Position numbers and translations under genes: made by a program. Below the pieces are notes generated by a model. The model saw nothing but the letters and a program-made list of their open reading frames with translations. It made no database searches and had not been told where the DNA came from. From positions 1 to 10,413 of the forward strand of contig JAICSD010000120.1 of NCBI GenBank assembly GCA_025937075.1: a stretch of 10,413 nucleotides of DNA. The letters are read 5' to 3'. Source of the stretch: Vicinamibacteria bacterium (GTDB taxonomy: Bacteria > Acidobacteriota > Vicinamibacteria > Vicinamibacterales > 2-12-FULL-66-21). This document shows, one piece after another, positions 1 to 5,712 of the stretch (its first letter is position 1; every line of letters starts with the position of its first letter).

Positions 1-57
1 CGACCCGGCCCGCGCAGCGAGCGTGGGCAGCGAAGCGGGGGCCCGCGCGAGCGAAGT
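1..57. repeat. Low-complexity GCGAGCG-type intergenic tract
   Basis: This stretch is built from degenerate GCGAGCG/GCGAAGC units around a GC-only core (GCGGGGGCCCGC) and has no convincing reading frame. It lies just beyond the 3' end of the minus-strand tRNA gene. It resembles the simple repeats found between other genes in this window, so I treat it as intergenic repeat DNA. In the tRNA sense strand the GC-rich core could fold, but it is not followed by a U-run, so it does not look like a classical terminator. Confidence 0.4.
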
Positions 58-63
58 AAAAAA

Positions 64-136
64 TGAGCCGCGTAGGAATCGAACCTACAACCCGCAGATT
101 AAGAGTCTGCTGCTCTGCCAATTGAGCTAGCGGCCC
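64..136 (-). tRNA. tRNA-Lys (anticodon CUU)
   Basis: Read on the minus strand, the 73 nt fold into a full cloverleaf. The 7-bp acceptor stem is GGGCCGC/GCGGCTC with one G-U pair. The D stem is GCTC/GAGC, the anticodon stem GCAGA/TCTGC with loop CTCTTAA, and the T stem GTAGG/CCTAC with loop TTCGATT. The anticodon is CUU, which reads the lysine codon AAG. The discriminator base is A. The 3' CCA is not encoded: the discriminator is followed directly by six T on the sense strand, so CCA must be added by the nucleotidyltransferase. The T-run may also serve as the 3' processing or termination signal. The isoacceptor assignment is secure. Confidence 0.97.
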
Positions 137-234
137 ACGTCACGAGGCGTGCAAACGCCGATTCTACCAGATCCGGCGCGACGCGTTGCGCCCCAGGGCA
201 ACGCCACGGGTTGCGGGGTTGACGCGCCGGGTGC
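137..234. other. Intergenic leader region with two inverted repeats
   Basis: The 98 bp between the tRNA gene and the EF-G-like gene contain two hairpins. The first pairs 146-150 (GGCGT) with 155-159 (ACGCC) around GCAA, a GNRA-type tetraloop when read on the plus strand. The second pairs 183-189 (GCGTTGC) with 198-204 (GCAACGC) around 8 nt. A stop codon at 220-222, in frame with the downstream gene, closes that frame before its first ATG. I see no plus-strand promoter or strong ribosome binding site here. The region may be purely the tRNA promoter and leader. Confidence 0.5.
161..166 (-). promoter_or_regulatory. Probable -10 element of the tRNA-Lys promoter
   Basis: On the minus strand the hexamer TAGAAT (5 of 6 matches to TATAAT) lies 24 nt before the first tRNA base, leaving a leader of about 18 nt. 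It is followed by a GC-only stretch (CGGCG), the kind of discriminator associated with stringent control of stable-RNA promoters. No good -35 hexamer lies 17 bp upstream, so the call rests on the -10 and its placement. Confidence 0.45.
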
Positions 235-1203
235 ATGATGCGTCGCATCTGGATCGCCATGGACCCGCTGTTGTGGATCGCGGTAACGCCGCAGACGAAG
301 GCTGACCAGGAGAAGCTGGGCGCCGGACTGCAGAACCTGATGACGGAGGACCCGTCGATCGGCGTGCGGACAGATCCATTCACGGGTACCACACGAATCG
401 GCGGAGTCGGCGAACACCACCTCGAGATCATCGTCCATCGCCTCGCGCGCGAGTTCGGCGTGCACGCGAGCGTGGGACGTCCCGAAATCGCGTACAAGGA
501 GACCGTGACTCGTGCGGCGGACGGCGAGAAAAAAGTCGCCGGCATCATTCGGGGGCGATCGGAGTACGCGCACGTGAAGATCCACCTGTTCCCGGCAGAA
601 CGGGACAGCGGTTACATTTTCGAGAACGCCATCGTCGGCGGCGCCATTCCTGAACGGTTCATCGCATCCATCGATGAAGGCATCCGTGGAGCGCTCGCGT
701 ACGGCGTGCTTGGCGGCTACCCTGTCGTCGACCTCCGCGCGGAGCTGTACGACGGCTCGTACCACGATGTGGATTCGTCGGAACTGGCGTTCCAGATGGC
801 CGGCTCGCTGGCGTTGCAGAACGCCGCGAGGCAGGCGCGGCCGACCCTGCTCGAGCCGGTCATGGCCCTCGAGGTTCGAGTGCCGCGCGTCAGCGCCGGC
901 CCGGTCAGCGACGATTTGCGGCGTCGGCGTGCGCGCATCACCCGCCAGGAGGTGCATGACGACGTCATGATTCTTTACGCGCGCGCAGCACTCGCTGAGA
1001 TGTTCGGCTTTGCGTCGGATCTGGATTCGAAGACGGCGGGACACGCCAGCTTCGAGATGCATCTCGATACGTACGAAGCAGTGAGGGACAGAGGAGACGC
1101 GGGCCCCGACGCGCTCGAAGTACCGGCGATTCCAAGGCGGCCGTTTCCGAGCCTCGGTTCGCTTCGCGCGGCGTTGCCCGAACCGTCGACAGACGAACCC
1201 TGA
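235..1203 (+). CDS. Stand-alone EF-G domains III-V protein (no GTPase domain)
   Basis: The 322-aa product matches only the C-terminal part of elongation factor G, the GTPase that moves tRNA and mRNA through the ribosome. Domain III (about 11-85) includes the TKADQEKL and GVGEHHLEIIV segments. Domain IV (about 86-205) includes GRSEYAHV and the ribosome-contacting tip DGSYHDVDSSE (173-183), fully kept. Domain V (about 206-285) has LLEPVMALEV and LAEMFGFASDL. About 40 Pro/Arg-rich residues follow. The G domain and domain II (roughly 400 residues) are absent: similarity starts at about residue 10 and an in-frame stop lies at 220-222. The frame is open and conserved throughout, which argues against an old pseudogene. 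Yet no clear ribosome binding site or promoter is visible. The start could be the ATG at 235, 238 or 259. Alternatives are a recent 5'-truncated pseudogene beside a tRNA, or a ribosome-binding factor that works without GTP hydrolysis. The family assignment is secure; the function is not. Confidence 0.85.
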   Translation: MMRRIWIAMDPLLWIAVTPQTKADQEKLGAGLQNLMTEDPSIGVRTDPFTGTTRIGGVGEHHLEIIVHRLAREFGVHASVGRPEIAYKETVTRAADGEKKVAGIIRGRSEYAHVKIHLFPAERDSGYIFENAIVGGAIPERFIASIDEGIRGALAYGVLGGYPVVDLRAELYDGSYHDVDSSELAFQMAGSLALQNAARQARPTLLEPVMALEVRVPRVSAGPVSDDLRRRRARITRQEVHDDVMILYARAALAEMFGFASDLDSKTAGHASFEMHLDTYEAVRDRGDAGPDALEVPAIPRRPFPSLGSLRAALPEPSTDEP

Positions 1204-1212
1204 GAGGCTCTG

Positions 1213-2016
1213 TCAGAAATCGAGCACCGCGTCGAGTCCCCGGTGCAGACCGACGAGCCTCGACACCCGGCGGATCGCAAGCAGTGCACCATCGACGTAG
1301 GGGCGTGCGCTGGCGCCGGCGTCATGGCGGATCGACAGCCGCTGGTCAGGCAGACCGAAGATGACTTCCGTGCTGATGACGAATCCCGGGAGGCGCACGG
1401 AGTGCACCTGGGTTCCTCCCAGCGTGGCGCCGCGTGCCTCGCGCTCTCCCACCGTTCGATCCACCGGCAACGTCGGCTCCTGGGCACGCACCCGCCCGAG
1501 CCGCGACGCCAGCTCGCGCGCGGTGCCGCTCGGCGCATCCGCCTTGGCGTCATGCGCGTAATCGATGATCTCCCACTGCGAAATCAGCTTCGCGGCCATT
1601 TCCGCACACCGCTGCATGAGGACAACCGTAAGGGCAAAGTTGCCGACGGCGAGGACGCCGCGCTGGCGCTCGCGCGCGAGCGCATCGATCTCTTCGATGT
1701 CGTCGTCTGTCAACCCTGACGTGCCAATGACGACGTGGGCGCCGTGCTCCAGCGCCGTGCGCACGTGCGACTTCGCAGCATCGGGCTTCGTGTACTCGAC
1801 GAAGACGTCGCAGGGCTGCGCGAGCGCCTCCTCCACCGTCGCGTAGACGGGAACATCGAGGCCGGGGACGCCAATGATCGGACCCAGCATTTCGCCCGCG
1901 TGCGTGCGCGAAGTCGCTGCGATCAACTGAACGTCCTCCGCCTGCCGGCAGATCGCGCGCGCCAGTTCAGACCCCGCCCACCCCGTCGCGCCCGCAAGGC
2001 ACACGCGTGTCGTCAT
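1213..2016 (-). CDS. dapB: 4-hydroxy-tetrahydrodipicolinate reductase (DapB), variant catalytic motif
   Basis: DapB reduces hydroxy-tetrahydrodipicolinate with NAD(P)H in the cytoplasmic diaminopimelate/lysine pathway, which supplies peptidoglycan. The 267 residues match the family length. The N-terminal Rossmann motif is GATGWAG (9-15), followed by FVEYTKPDA (72-80), VIGTSGL (96-102) and NFALTVVLMQR (126-136). The substrate-binding DAPSGTA motif is at 160-166. The usual catalytic HHxHK before it is here AHDAK, with His155 and Lys158: the lysine aligns, but the histidine is shifted by one compared with the E. coli enzyme. I recall YAHDxK-type motifs in a divergent but annotated DapB subgroup, so activity is likely. 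The HSVRLPGF and EVIFG segments (205-221) and the C-terminal GLDAVLDF agree with the family. The gene converges on the EF-G-like gene with 9 bp between the stops. No other lysine genes are nearby. No strong ribosome binding site precedes the ATG. Confidence 0.92.
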   Translation of the reverse strand: MTTRVCLAGATGWAGSELARAICRQAEDVQLIAATSRTHAGEMLGPIIGVPGLDVPVYATVEEALAQPCDVFVEYTKPDAAKSHVRTALEHGAHVVIGTSGLTDDDIEEIDALARERQRGVLAVGNFALTVVLMQRCAEMAAKLISQWEIIDYAHDAKADAPSGTARELASRLGRVRAQEPTLPVDRTVGEREARGATLGGTQVHSVRLPGFVISTEVIFGLPDQRLSIRHDAGASARPYVDGALLAIRRVSRLVGLHRGLDAVLDF

Positions 2017-2029
2017 CGGTGGAAACCAC

Positions 2030-2040
2030 GTCTGTCAGAC
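2030..2040. promoter_or_regulatory. Small palindrome upstream of dapB
   Basis: The 11-mer GTCTGTCAGAC is a perfect inverted repeat of 5 bp arms around one base, 13 bp before the dapB start codon. It could be an operator half or chance. No other copy was noticed in the window. Confidence 0.2.
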
Positions 2041-2058
2041 CGAATTCGCGCGTCGCGC

Positions 2059-2127
2059 ACGCCGCACGCCGCGCCCCGCACGCCGCAGACCGCACTCCGC
2101 ACGCCGCAGCCGCACGCCGCACGCCGC
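2059..2127 (-). repeat. GCGGCGT heptamer tandem repeat (10 units)
   Basis: On the minus strand there are ten consecutive units of 7 bp (one of 6 bp). Six are exactly GCGGCGT; the others are GCGGCT, GCGGAGT, GCGGTCT and GCGGGGC. The array starts inside the stop codon of the M16 partner gene, whose TAG ends in the first G of the array, and runs toward dapB. The units keep GCGG while the last three bases vary, so the tract is decayed rather than newly expanded. It is non-coding. Confidence 0.75.
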
Positions 2128-3536
2128 TAGGGCGTCACAATCCGGCCGAACGGCTTCAACTGCTCCTCGACGACCTTCCGATCGCCGACGACAACGATGA
2201 TTGCTTTGTCGTCCTGCAAGTACTTGCGTGCGACCTCCGAGACCTGCGCCGGCGTCACCGCGTGCACGCGCTTGACGTAGTCGTTGGCCCAGGTCGGCGA
2301 CAGCCCCTGCAGATCGATGAACCGCAGCTGCGCCGCAATGCCGGCGCGGCTCGAGTTCTGAAGAATGAACGTCCCGGCGAGGTAGTTCTGGATCCCCGAC
2401 AGCTCCTCCTCCGACGGCGGCGCCGCCTGCAGGCGATCGATCTCGCCGAAGATTTCCTTGAGCGACGGCCCGGTGACGTTCGTCGTCACGTCCGCCACCT
2501 CCGCCCAGTACGCGTCGTGGTAGCGCGTGTTCACCTCGCTCGACGGCGAGTACGTGTAGCCCTTGTCCTCGCGGATGTTCCTGGTAATCCGCGAACCGAA
2601 CGAACCCCCGAGCAACGCGTTCATCACCTCGAACGGAATGTAGTCGGCGTTGGTCGGATCGATGACGGGCACGCCGACGATCACAGTCGACTGCACGGCA
2701 CCCGGACGATCGATGAGATACACGACCCGCTCCGCATGCGGTGCGGGCGTGGGAGGGCTCGCAGCGGGCCCTTTCGCCCACGCCGCAAACGCCTTTCTCA
2801 CCGTCGCTTCGACGGCGCGATCGTCGAACCGCCCGACGATGTAGAGGCGCGAGCGGCCGGCGCCATACGTGCTGTCGTAAAAGTTCCGCAGTTGAGCGAG
2901 CGTATAGCTCTGAAGCATCGAGGGGGTCGGAAAATCGCGGCCGTACGGATGATCGCCGTACAGGACCGCGTCGAACTTCTGCTCCGCCAGCGGCTGCGGC
3001 TGGCTGAGCGCGATCGAGAGCTGACGCGCCAGGTCAGCCTTGAGGCGCGGCAGTTCGGATTCGGGGAACTTCGGATGCTGCGCGACATCGGCCACGAGAT
3101 CGACCATTGACGCCGCAGACTCCGAGAGGACGTCCCCTCCGATCGTCGTGACGTCTTCGCCGACGTTCACGGTCAGCGCGCCGCCCATGCGCGCAACCTG
3201 ATCCGAAATGTCCGTCGCGCTGCGCGTGGTCGTGCCTTCCCGCATCAGGCGGCCTGTGAGATCTGCGAGCCAGACCGTATTCGCGCTCTCGAAGACGTTC
3301 CCGCTCCGGACCGTGAGCGATACGTACGCCTTGGGAATCGTGCCCCACTGCACGAGCGCGACCTCGAGGCCGTTGTCGAGCGTGAATCGCTTCGGCGCCG
3401 GCACCTGGAAATCCTTGGCGGGCGCCGCTTTGGGCGGGGTCGCGGGAAACTGCGCGGATTGCTGGGCCTTCGGCCGTGCGACGGCAAGAACGGCGCACGC
3501 GGCAGCGCACGCGAACAGGGTGAAACGGGAGGTCAT
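2127..3536 (-). CDS. M16 peptidase-like protein without zinc motif (partner subunit)
   Basis: The 469-aa exported protein has the two-domain M16B fold. A signal peptide (about 1-24, ending near RPKAQQ) is followed by a Pro/Ala-rich linker. The N-terminal domain begins at FTLDNGLEVALVQ (51-63). Where active members have HxxEH, this one has D92, G95 and R96, so the metal ligands are lost. HPYGRDFPTPS (196-206) and the C-terminal domain remain, with GGSFGSRITRNIREDKGYTYS (310-330) holding the Arg316/Tyr329 substrate-binding pair. It overlaps the upstream M16 gene by 4 bp (ATGA), implying translational coupling and roughly equal synthesis. The known heterodimeric M16 peptidase of Sphingomonas sp. 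A1 splits the zinc motif and the R/Y pair between two subunits in the same way. I infer that this is the non-zinc subunit of an envelope peptidase. Confidence 0.9.
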   Translation of the reverse strand: MTSRFTLFACAAACAVLAVARPKAQQSAQFPATPPKAAPAKDFQVPAPKRFTLDNGLEVALVQWGTIPKAYVSLTVRSGNVFESANTVWLADLTGRLMREGTTTRSATDISDQVARMGGALTVNVGEDVTTIGGDVLSESAASMVDLVADVAQHPKFPESELPRLKADLARQLSIALSQPQPLAEQKFDAVLYGDHPYGRDFPTPSMLQSYTLAQLRNFYDSTYGAGRSRLYIVGRFDDRAVEATVRKAFAAWAKGPAASPPTPAPHAERVVYLIDRPGAVQSTVIVGVPVIDPTNADYIPFEVMNALLGGSFGSRITRNIREDKGYTYSPSSEVNTRYHDAYWAEVADVTTNVTGPSLKEIFGEIDRLQAAPPSEEELSGIQNYLAGTFILQNSSRAGIAAQLRFIDLQGLSPTWANDYVKRVHAVTPAQVSEVARKYLQDDKAIIVVVGDRKVVEEQLKPFGRIVTP

Positions 3537-4927
3537 CGCCCACCTCCGTTTGCCGCGCCGGTTCCCTTGCCTTTGGGCGTAATCGTCAGGATCGTGCGAT
3601 TGGTCGGCCGCAAGTACTCGCGCGCGGTCTTCTGGATGAGAGCCGGCGTCACCTTCGCGAATTCGTCCTCCACCTCATTGATCTTCGCCGGATTGTCATC
3701 GAACAGCGCGAAGGACGCGAGCAGGTTTGCGCGCCCGAATCCGACGAGGCTCTCCTCCTCGTCGTAGAGTGACGAGCGCATCTTGATGTTCGCCAACGCC
3801 AGTTCGCCGCTCGTCAGCGGCGTCGACTGCAGCTTGTCCACTTCGGTGTCGATCGCCGACAGAATCCGATCGTCCGTCTTGTCTGCGTCGTGGATCAGCG
3901 ACACGGTCCAGAGGATTGGCCCGTCGACGTCGAACATGTTCCCGAGGCCGATGTTGATGCCGCCGCTCACGCTCCCCGCCAGGCCCTGCTTCTGGACGAT
4001 GGCCTGATAGAAGCGGCTGTCGTGGCCCTGCACCAGGACCTGATCGATCAGCCCCATCGCGTACCACTCTGGCGTGCCCCGCGCCGGGACGTGATAGCCG
4101 ATGGCCAGCGCAGGCCGCGTCGCGAGCGCATCCTCATGATTGACGCGCTTCTCTTTCTCCTGCCGCGGCTCTGAGATGTCGGGCCGCGGCGGCACGGTCG
4201 CGGACGGAATGGGTCCGAAGTACTGCTTGATCCACCCGAGCGTCTGCGCCGGATCGATGTCTCCCACGACGACGAGCGCGGCGTTGTTCGGCGCATAGTA
4301 CGTCTTGAAAAACTTGCTCACGTCCTGCAGGGTTGCCGCGTCGAGCTCGGCGAAGTCGCCGTAGAAATTGTGCGCGTTGTACCAGTTCGTGTTCGCGACC
4401 TGGGGGAGGTCCAACCAGGGAAACCCGCCATACGGCTGGTTCAAGACGTTGACCTTGACTTCGTTCTCGACGACCGCGCGCTGGTTCGTCAGGTTCTGTT
4501 CCGTGATGTCGAGGCCGCGCATCCGGTCCGCTTCGCCCCAGAGGATCGTCTGGACGGTATTGCTCGGGACGACCTCGAAGTAGTTGGTGAAGTCGAAACG
4601 CGTCGAACCGTTGAGAATGCCGCCGTTCGATTGCACGAGGCCGATGAAGGCGTTCTTGCCGAGGTGTTCGGACCCCTGGAACATCAGGTGCTCGAAAAGA
4701 TGCGCGAAGCCGGTGCGGTCGCGCGGCTCAACGCGGAATCCAATCTTGTAGTAGACAGCGACAACGGCCGTCGGCGAGGTCGTATCGCGGACGAGAACGA
4801 CCTTCAACCCGTTGTCGAGCTTCTGATACTGGACGGGAATGCGGACGCTGCGCTGCTGGGCCGCCGGACCGGCGGGTGCGAAGAGTGCCGCCGCCAGGAT
4901 CGCGGTGACGCTTTTGAGACCGTGCAT
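3533..4927 (-). CDS. M16 family zinc metallopeptidase, catalytic subunit
   Basis: The 464-aa exported protein has a signal peptide (about 1-23, ending APAGPAAQQ). The inverted zinc motif HLFEH is at 76-80, with the distal glutamate ligand probably Glu156 in VVENEVKVNVLNQPYG. These are the hallmarks of an active M16 (pitrilysin/insulinase) endopeptidase, which degrades peptides in the periplasm or envelope. The C-terminal domain keeps Arg305 (HDSRFYQ) but has Gly318 where the Tyr of the R/Y pair normally sits. The partner gene downstream keeps that Tyr, so the two products complement each other. This is the first gene of the two-gene operon. Its start is preceded by AGGGG about 10 nt upstream, inside an inverted repeat that could control access of the ribosome. 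The size is normal for M16B. The substrate is unknown. Confidence 0.94.
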   Translation of the reverse strand: MHGLKSVTAILAAALFAPAGPAAQQRSVRIPVQYQKLDNGLKVVLVRDTTSPTAVVAVYYKIGFRVEPRDRTGFAHLFEHLMFQGSEHLGKNAFIGLVQSNGGILNGSTRFDFTNYFEVVPSNTVQTILWGEADRMRGLDITEQNLTNQRAVVENEVKVNVLNQPYGGFPWLDLPQVANTNWYNAHNFYGDFAELDAATLQDVSKFFKTYYAPNNAALVVVGDIDPAQTLGWIKQYFGPIPSATVPPRPDISEPRQEKEKRVNHEDALATRPALAIGYHVPARGTPEWYAMGLIDQVLVQGHDSRFYQAIVQKQGLAGSVSGGINIGLGNMFDVDGPILWTVSLIHDADKTDDRILSAIDTEVDKLQSTPLTSGELALANIKMRSSLYDEEESLVGFGRANLLASFALFDDNPAKINEVEDEFAKVTPALIQKTAREYLRPTNRTILTITPKGKGTGAANGGGR

Positions 4928-4930
4928 GAG

Positions 4931-4954
4931 AACGTACCCCTGAACAGGTACGTT
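4931..4954 (-). promoter_or_regulatory. Hairpin/operator directly before the M16 operon start
   Basis: The perfect 8-bp arms AACGTACC (4931-4938) and GGTACGTT (4947-4954) flank an 8-nt centre and lie 3 bp before the ATG of the catalytic M16 gene. On the minus strand the likely Shine-Dalgarno AGGGG (4938-4942 region) sits across the loop and the proximal arm. As RNA, the structure would partly hide the ribosome binding site. As DNA, it could be a repressor site. The symmetry is seen; the role is inferred. Confidence 0.5.
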
Positions 4955-4955
4955 A

Positions 4956-5068
4956 TCACCGGCGGCCCATAAAGGGCCGCCCTACGGAGAGTGGCGGTCC
5001 GTGATGGGCATCACCGGCGGCCCGTAAAGGGCCGCCCTATGAAGAGCGGCGGCCCATGAAGGGCCGCC
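4956..5068. repeat. 55-bp tandem duplication of GGCGGCCC palindromes
   Basis: Two 55-bp units (4956-5010 and 5011-5065) agree at 47 positions by my count. Each holds the perfect palindrome GGCGGCCC-N5-GGGCCGCC, at 4961-4981 and 5016-5036. A second palindrome follows in each unit: degenerate at 4993-5015, perfect at 5048-5068. The centres are ATAAA, GTAAA and ATGAA. The block lies between the stop of the small secreted gene and the start of the M16 operon. It could fold into strong stem-loops in the transcript of the upstream gene, but no U-run follows. Another copy begins at 10395, so this is a dispersed REP-like element. Confidence 0.75.
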
Positions 5069-5107
5069 GGCATTCATCAGATGAGGAGTCCCTGCGGTCG
5101 GCGACGA

Positions 5108-5566
5108 TTAGTTCAGCGACACGATGTGGCCGACGATCGTCGGCGGGAACGTATTGTGATTCAGGACGCCCTCGAACTCGAGCGTCTGGCCCGTCGTGGA
5201 CAACAGCTCCATGCTGACCAGGAACGTGTTGTCGGGCGTCGCCGTCAGCGAGCCCCCCACAATCGTGCCGCGGATCGTCCGGAGACCGACGCGCAACTGA
5301 AACACGCCGCCGGTAATCGCGGACGTCGCGCCGGGCGCCGGCAGGTCGTCGTGCTGCACCGCGACGGTGAAGGTTCCCAACTGCGTGTTGATCCCGGCAA
5401 CCGTGCCTTGCAGGATCCCGGTGAAGATCGCGGAGCCGCAGATCGACTGCGGACAGAGCTCGATGCCGAACGCGTTCGCGTCGGTGGGCCTGCTGGCTGC
5501 GTGCGCAGGCGTCGCGAGGAGTAGCAGACAGATCAGGGCAACCGGGGTGAGGAACCGCTTCATCAT
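5108..5566 (-). CDS. Small secreted protein of unknown function
   Basis: The 152-aa product starts with a clear signal peptide (MMKRFLTPVALICLLLLA, cleavage probably after AHA at 21-23). The mature part, about 129 residues, is rich in beta-prone, Gly/Thr/Val sequence. It has a CPQSIC pair (Cys38, Cys43) near its N-terminus that could form a disulphide, and no membrane segment. I do not recognise the family. Translation signals are strong: AAGGAGG lies at 5570-5576 before two adjacent ATG codons. The second (5563) has the better spacing, about 6 nt against 3, so the true protein may be 151 aa. A promoter is visible at 5617-5645. The gene is therefore likely expressed alone and in quantity. The low helix content and repeated TG(T/G)xV turns suggest a small beta-barrel or sandwich, but this is only inference. 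Confidence 0.82.
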   Translation of the reverse strand: MMKRFLTPVALICLLLLATPAHAASRPTDANAFGIELCPQSICGSAIFTGILQGTVAGINTQLGTFTVAVQHDDLPAPGATSAITGGVFQLRVGLRTIRGTIVGGSLTATPDNTFLVSMELLSTTGQTLEFEGVLNHNTFPPTIVGHIVSLN

Positions 5567-5616
5567 CGTCCTCCTTCAGTGCCGACCGTGAGGGGGCGCT
5601 CGCGATCGCGCGCACC

Positions 5617-5645
5617 CTTATATAGGAGTTGGGCAGGCAACGCAA
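5617..5645 (-). promoter_or_regulatory. Sigma-70-type promoter of the small secreted gene
   Basis: On the minus strand TTGCGT (5640-5645) and TATAAG (5617-5622) are separated by 17 bp. The -10 matches 5 of 6 consensus bases, the -35 matches 3. The leader of about 45 nt contains the palindrome CGCGATCGCG (5601-5610) and ends in a strong ribosome binding site. Confidence 0.45.
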
Positions 5646-5655
5646 TTCTTGCGGC

Positions 5656-5697
5656 GTTGGGAGTTGGGAGTTGGGAGTTGGGAGTTGGAAGTTGAAA
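5656..5697 (+). repeat. GTTGGGA heptamer tandem repeat (6 units)
   Basis: Four exact units of GTTGGGA (5656-5683) are followed by GTTGGAA and GTTGAAA, a gradient of decay toward the BACON gene. The tract lies 15 bp beyond the stop codon of that gene and upstream of the promoter of the small secreted gene. It is one of three tracts with a 7-8 bp period in this window. Confidence 0.85.
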
Positions 5698-5712
5698 GTG
5701 AGCCTGCCGCTC

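Noticed and set aside
127..1062. Minus-strand open frame (311 codons) opposite the EF-G-like gene
   Set aside because: It begins inside the tRNA gene and lies antisense to well conserved EF-G domains.
2059..2127. Heptamer tracts as CRISPR arrays
   Set aside because: Units are 7 bp with no unique spacers and no cas genes are present, so these are simple tandem repeats.
2007..3110. Plus-strand open frame (367 codons) opposite the M16 partner gene
   Set aside because: It runs through the heptamer tract and mirrors the M16 gene; its composition is that of an antisense shadow.
4956..5068. GGCGGCCC palindromes as classical intrinsic terminators
   Set aside because: The stems are strong, but no T-run follows on either strand and the copies are dispersed and duplicated, which fits a REP-like element better.
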